A stretch of 64,000 nucleotides of DNA, from positions 186,001 through 250,000 of the forward strand of contig NZ_JACIFV010000006.1 of assembly GCF_014197535.1 (NCBI RefSeq), given 5' to 3'. Under the pieces are notes generated by a model. That model saw only the letters and a list, made by a program, of their open reading frames with translations. It searched no databases and was not told the DNA's origin. Made by a program: the position numbers and the translations under genes. This stretch comes from Rhizobium aethiopicum (GTDB lineage Bacteria; Pseudomonadota; Alphaproteobacteria; Rhizobiales; Rhizobiaceae). This document shows positions 63,139 through 64,000 of the stretch, in pieces (the stretch's first letter is position 1; each line of letters opens with the position of its first letter).

Positions 63139-64000
63139 TCATGCGGTGAACTTGGCCTGCGCCGCCTTTTGGCGGCTGCCGGTCCGCCATTTCTGGATTG
63201 GTCGTTCGATGAATTCCCAGCTCAAGGCGGAAAACGCGATTGTGGGGATCGCGACAACGATCAGTTGGATGATCCCCCCTTTCAGCTGATAATCGAATAC
63301 CCGCCACAGAATCTGCATCATCAGCCAAAGAATTGGCAAATGGTAGAGATAACAGCCGTAGCTGATGCGGCCGAGATAGGCCAACGGCCGGGTCCCAAGG
63401 ATGCGGTCGACGACCGGGTTTGTCCCTGATGCGGTCACGGCAATCAGGATCGCGATCGGCAGAAGTGGAAGAATTTGCAGAAGGAAAGCAACGACCAACG
63501 ACTGGTGGTGGCTGTCTGTGTCAGCGAGCTGGAAGGCACACCACAGTGCCGCCGGCAGGATTGCACCAACCAGGTGGATTTTGGTCGGGCGTGCCAGCAT
63601 GCCCGAAAAGAAGAAAGTCAAGGCTCCCACGCCCAGTGCGTCGAGTGAGAAGGGCGGCCACAAGACCGTGTTGTCGGTGAAATAGCCGGTGACATAGCAG
63701 CCGAGCCAGAATGCCAGTGCAATGGCGATGGCGCCCGCGGCGGCCCGCGCCACCCATCTGTTTGCGCAGCTTAGCACGATGAGCGGCCATACGAGATAGA
63801 ACTGCCATTCGACGGACAGGGTCCAGGTATGAGCAAGCACCCATGGGTTCCAATCCACTCCCATCGCGAACCAGATGTTTGACAGAAAGGCGAGATGATA
63901 AAAAAGCCCGTCCCGGATCGTGACGAGGCCGATAGCAACGAGCGCCAGGAGCATGGCGAAATAGGTCGGCAGGAGCCTGAGCGCTCTTCGCTCGTAGAAA
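63139..64000 (-). CDS. Acyltransferase-3 family membrane protein (partial, runs off right edge)
   Basis: The C-terminal 287 residues of an OafA-like O-acyltransferase with about eight helices seen. The edge sequence FYERRALRLLPTYFAMLLALV is the RRxLRLxPxY loop, followed by LAHTWTLSVEWQFYLVWP, the family motif for lipid and polysaccharide acetylation. LGRISYGCYLYHLPILWLM and WEFIERPIQKW close it. The N-terminal His-bearing helix lies beyond the window. An internal Met at 63954 is not the start. Confidence 0.88.
   Translation of the reverse strand, partial: FYERRALRLLPTYFAMLLALVAIGLVTIRDGLFYHLAFLSNIWFAMGVDWNPWVLAHTWTLSVEWQFYLVWPLIVLSCANRWVARAAAGAIAIALAFWLGCYVTGYFTDNTVLWPPFSLDALGVGALTFFFSGMLARPTKIHLVGAILPAALWCAFQLADTDSHHQSLVVAFLLQILPLLPIAILIAVTASGTNPVVDRILGTRPLAYLGRISYGCYLYHLPILWLMMQILWRVFDYQLKGGIIQLIVVAIPTIAFSALSWEFIERPIQKWRTGSRQKAAQAKFTA

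Noticed and set aside
1-64000. CRISPR arrays, tRNA, rRNA, intact insertion sequences
   Set aside because: I found no regularly spaced repeats, no tRNA-like cloverleaf, and no intact transposase. The only mobility gene trace is the integrase remnant.

Overview
The window is high-GC alphaproteobacterial DNA. It reads as a piece of a Rhizobium-type genome (Rhizobiaceae): pcaR/pcaIJF aromatic catabolism, an arabinosidase locus with an oligopeptide-type ABC transporter, exopolysaccharide decoration genes, DUF2934 and DUF3175 small proteins, an RcnR/CsoR-CDF metal locus, and a GlgX/topoisomerase IB/cardiolipin synthase complement. The genus is inferred from gene content; there is no rRNA or tRNA in the window to confirm it.

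Layout. 1-6201: a partial cyclase-ATPase regulator, an unusual adenylation/carrier/membrane-acyltransferase fusion, and a GGDEF diguanylate cyclase. 6202-15633: an accessory island with lower-GC genes. It holds a HEPN-like protein, a HIT-PLD-helicase-DUF3427 fusion, a translationally coupled TOPRIM-like plus clan CD cysteine-protease-like pair, a broken second copy of the 3' end of the neighbouring oppF-type gene joined to a tyrosine-recombinase remnant, and an OLD-type ATPase-TOPRIM nuclease. 15634-24187: an arabinoside uptake and cleavage operon (regulator, GH51, binding protein, two permeases, two ATPases). 24254-25255: a FitAB-type toxin-antitoxin pair and a decayed acyltransferase. 25459-29261: polysaccharide pyruvyltransferase, flippase and acyltransferase. 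29313-34674: pcaR and pcaIJF (beta-ketoadipate to acetyl-CoA and succinyl-CoA), then an acetyltransferase and an MFS carrier. 34681-43810: a perfect 40-bp inverted repeat, SDR, glgX, topoisomerase IB, GST, small stress-type proteins and a hybrid histidine kinase.

44016-51458: a metal locus whose CDF efflux gene is doubly disrupted beside an intact CsoR/RcnR-type repressor and a YqaA fragment, then a sulfur module (TauE exporter, persulfide-dioxygenase-like metallo-hydrolase, class V PLP enzyme) divergent from an Lrp regulator, then two carboxymuconolactone-decarboxylase-fold proteins. 51616-58391: LysR, flavoprotein and polar-amino-acid-type ABC importer in one operon, facing an MFS carrier. 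58483-64000: small proteins, an orphan terminator, UdgX-type uracil-DNA glycosylase, cardiolipin synthase, an EEP hydrolase and a partial acyltransferase.

The strongest candidate for an undescribed system is the gene pair at 11315-12729. A TOPRIM-like protein overlaps by ATGA a small protein carrying a His-Gly / Ala-Cys dyad like caspases and CHAT proteases. It sits among HEPN, helicase-nuclease and OLD genes, so it looks like a sensor/nuclease plus protease-effector anti-phage module. Function here is inferred from motifs and neighbourhood only.
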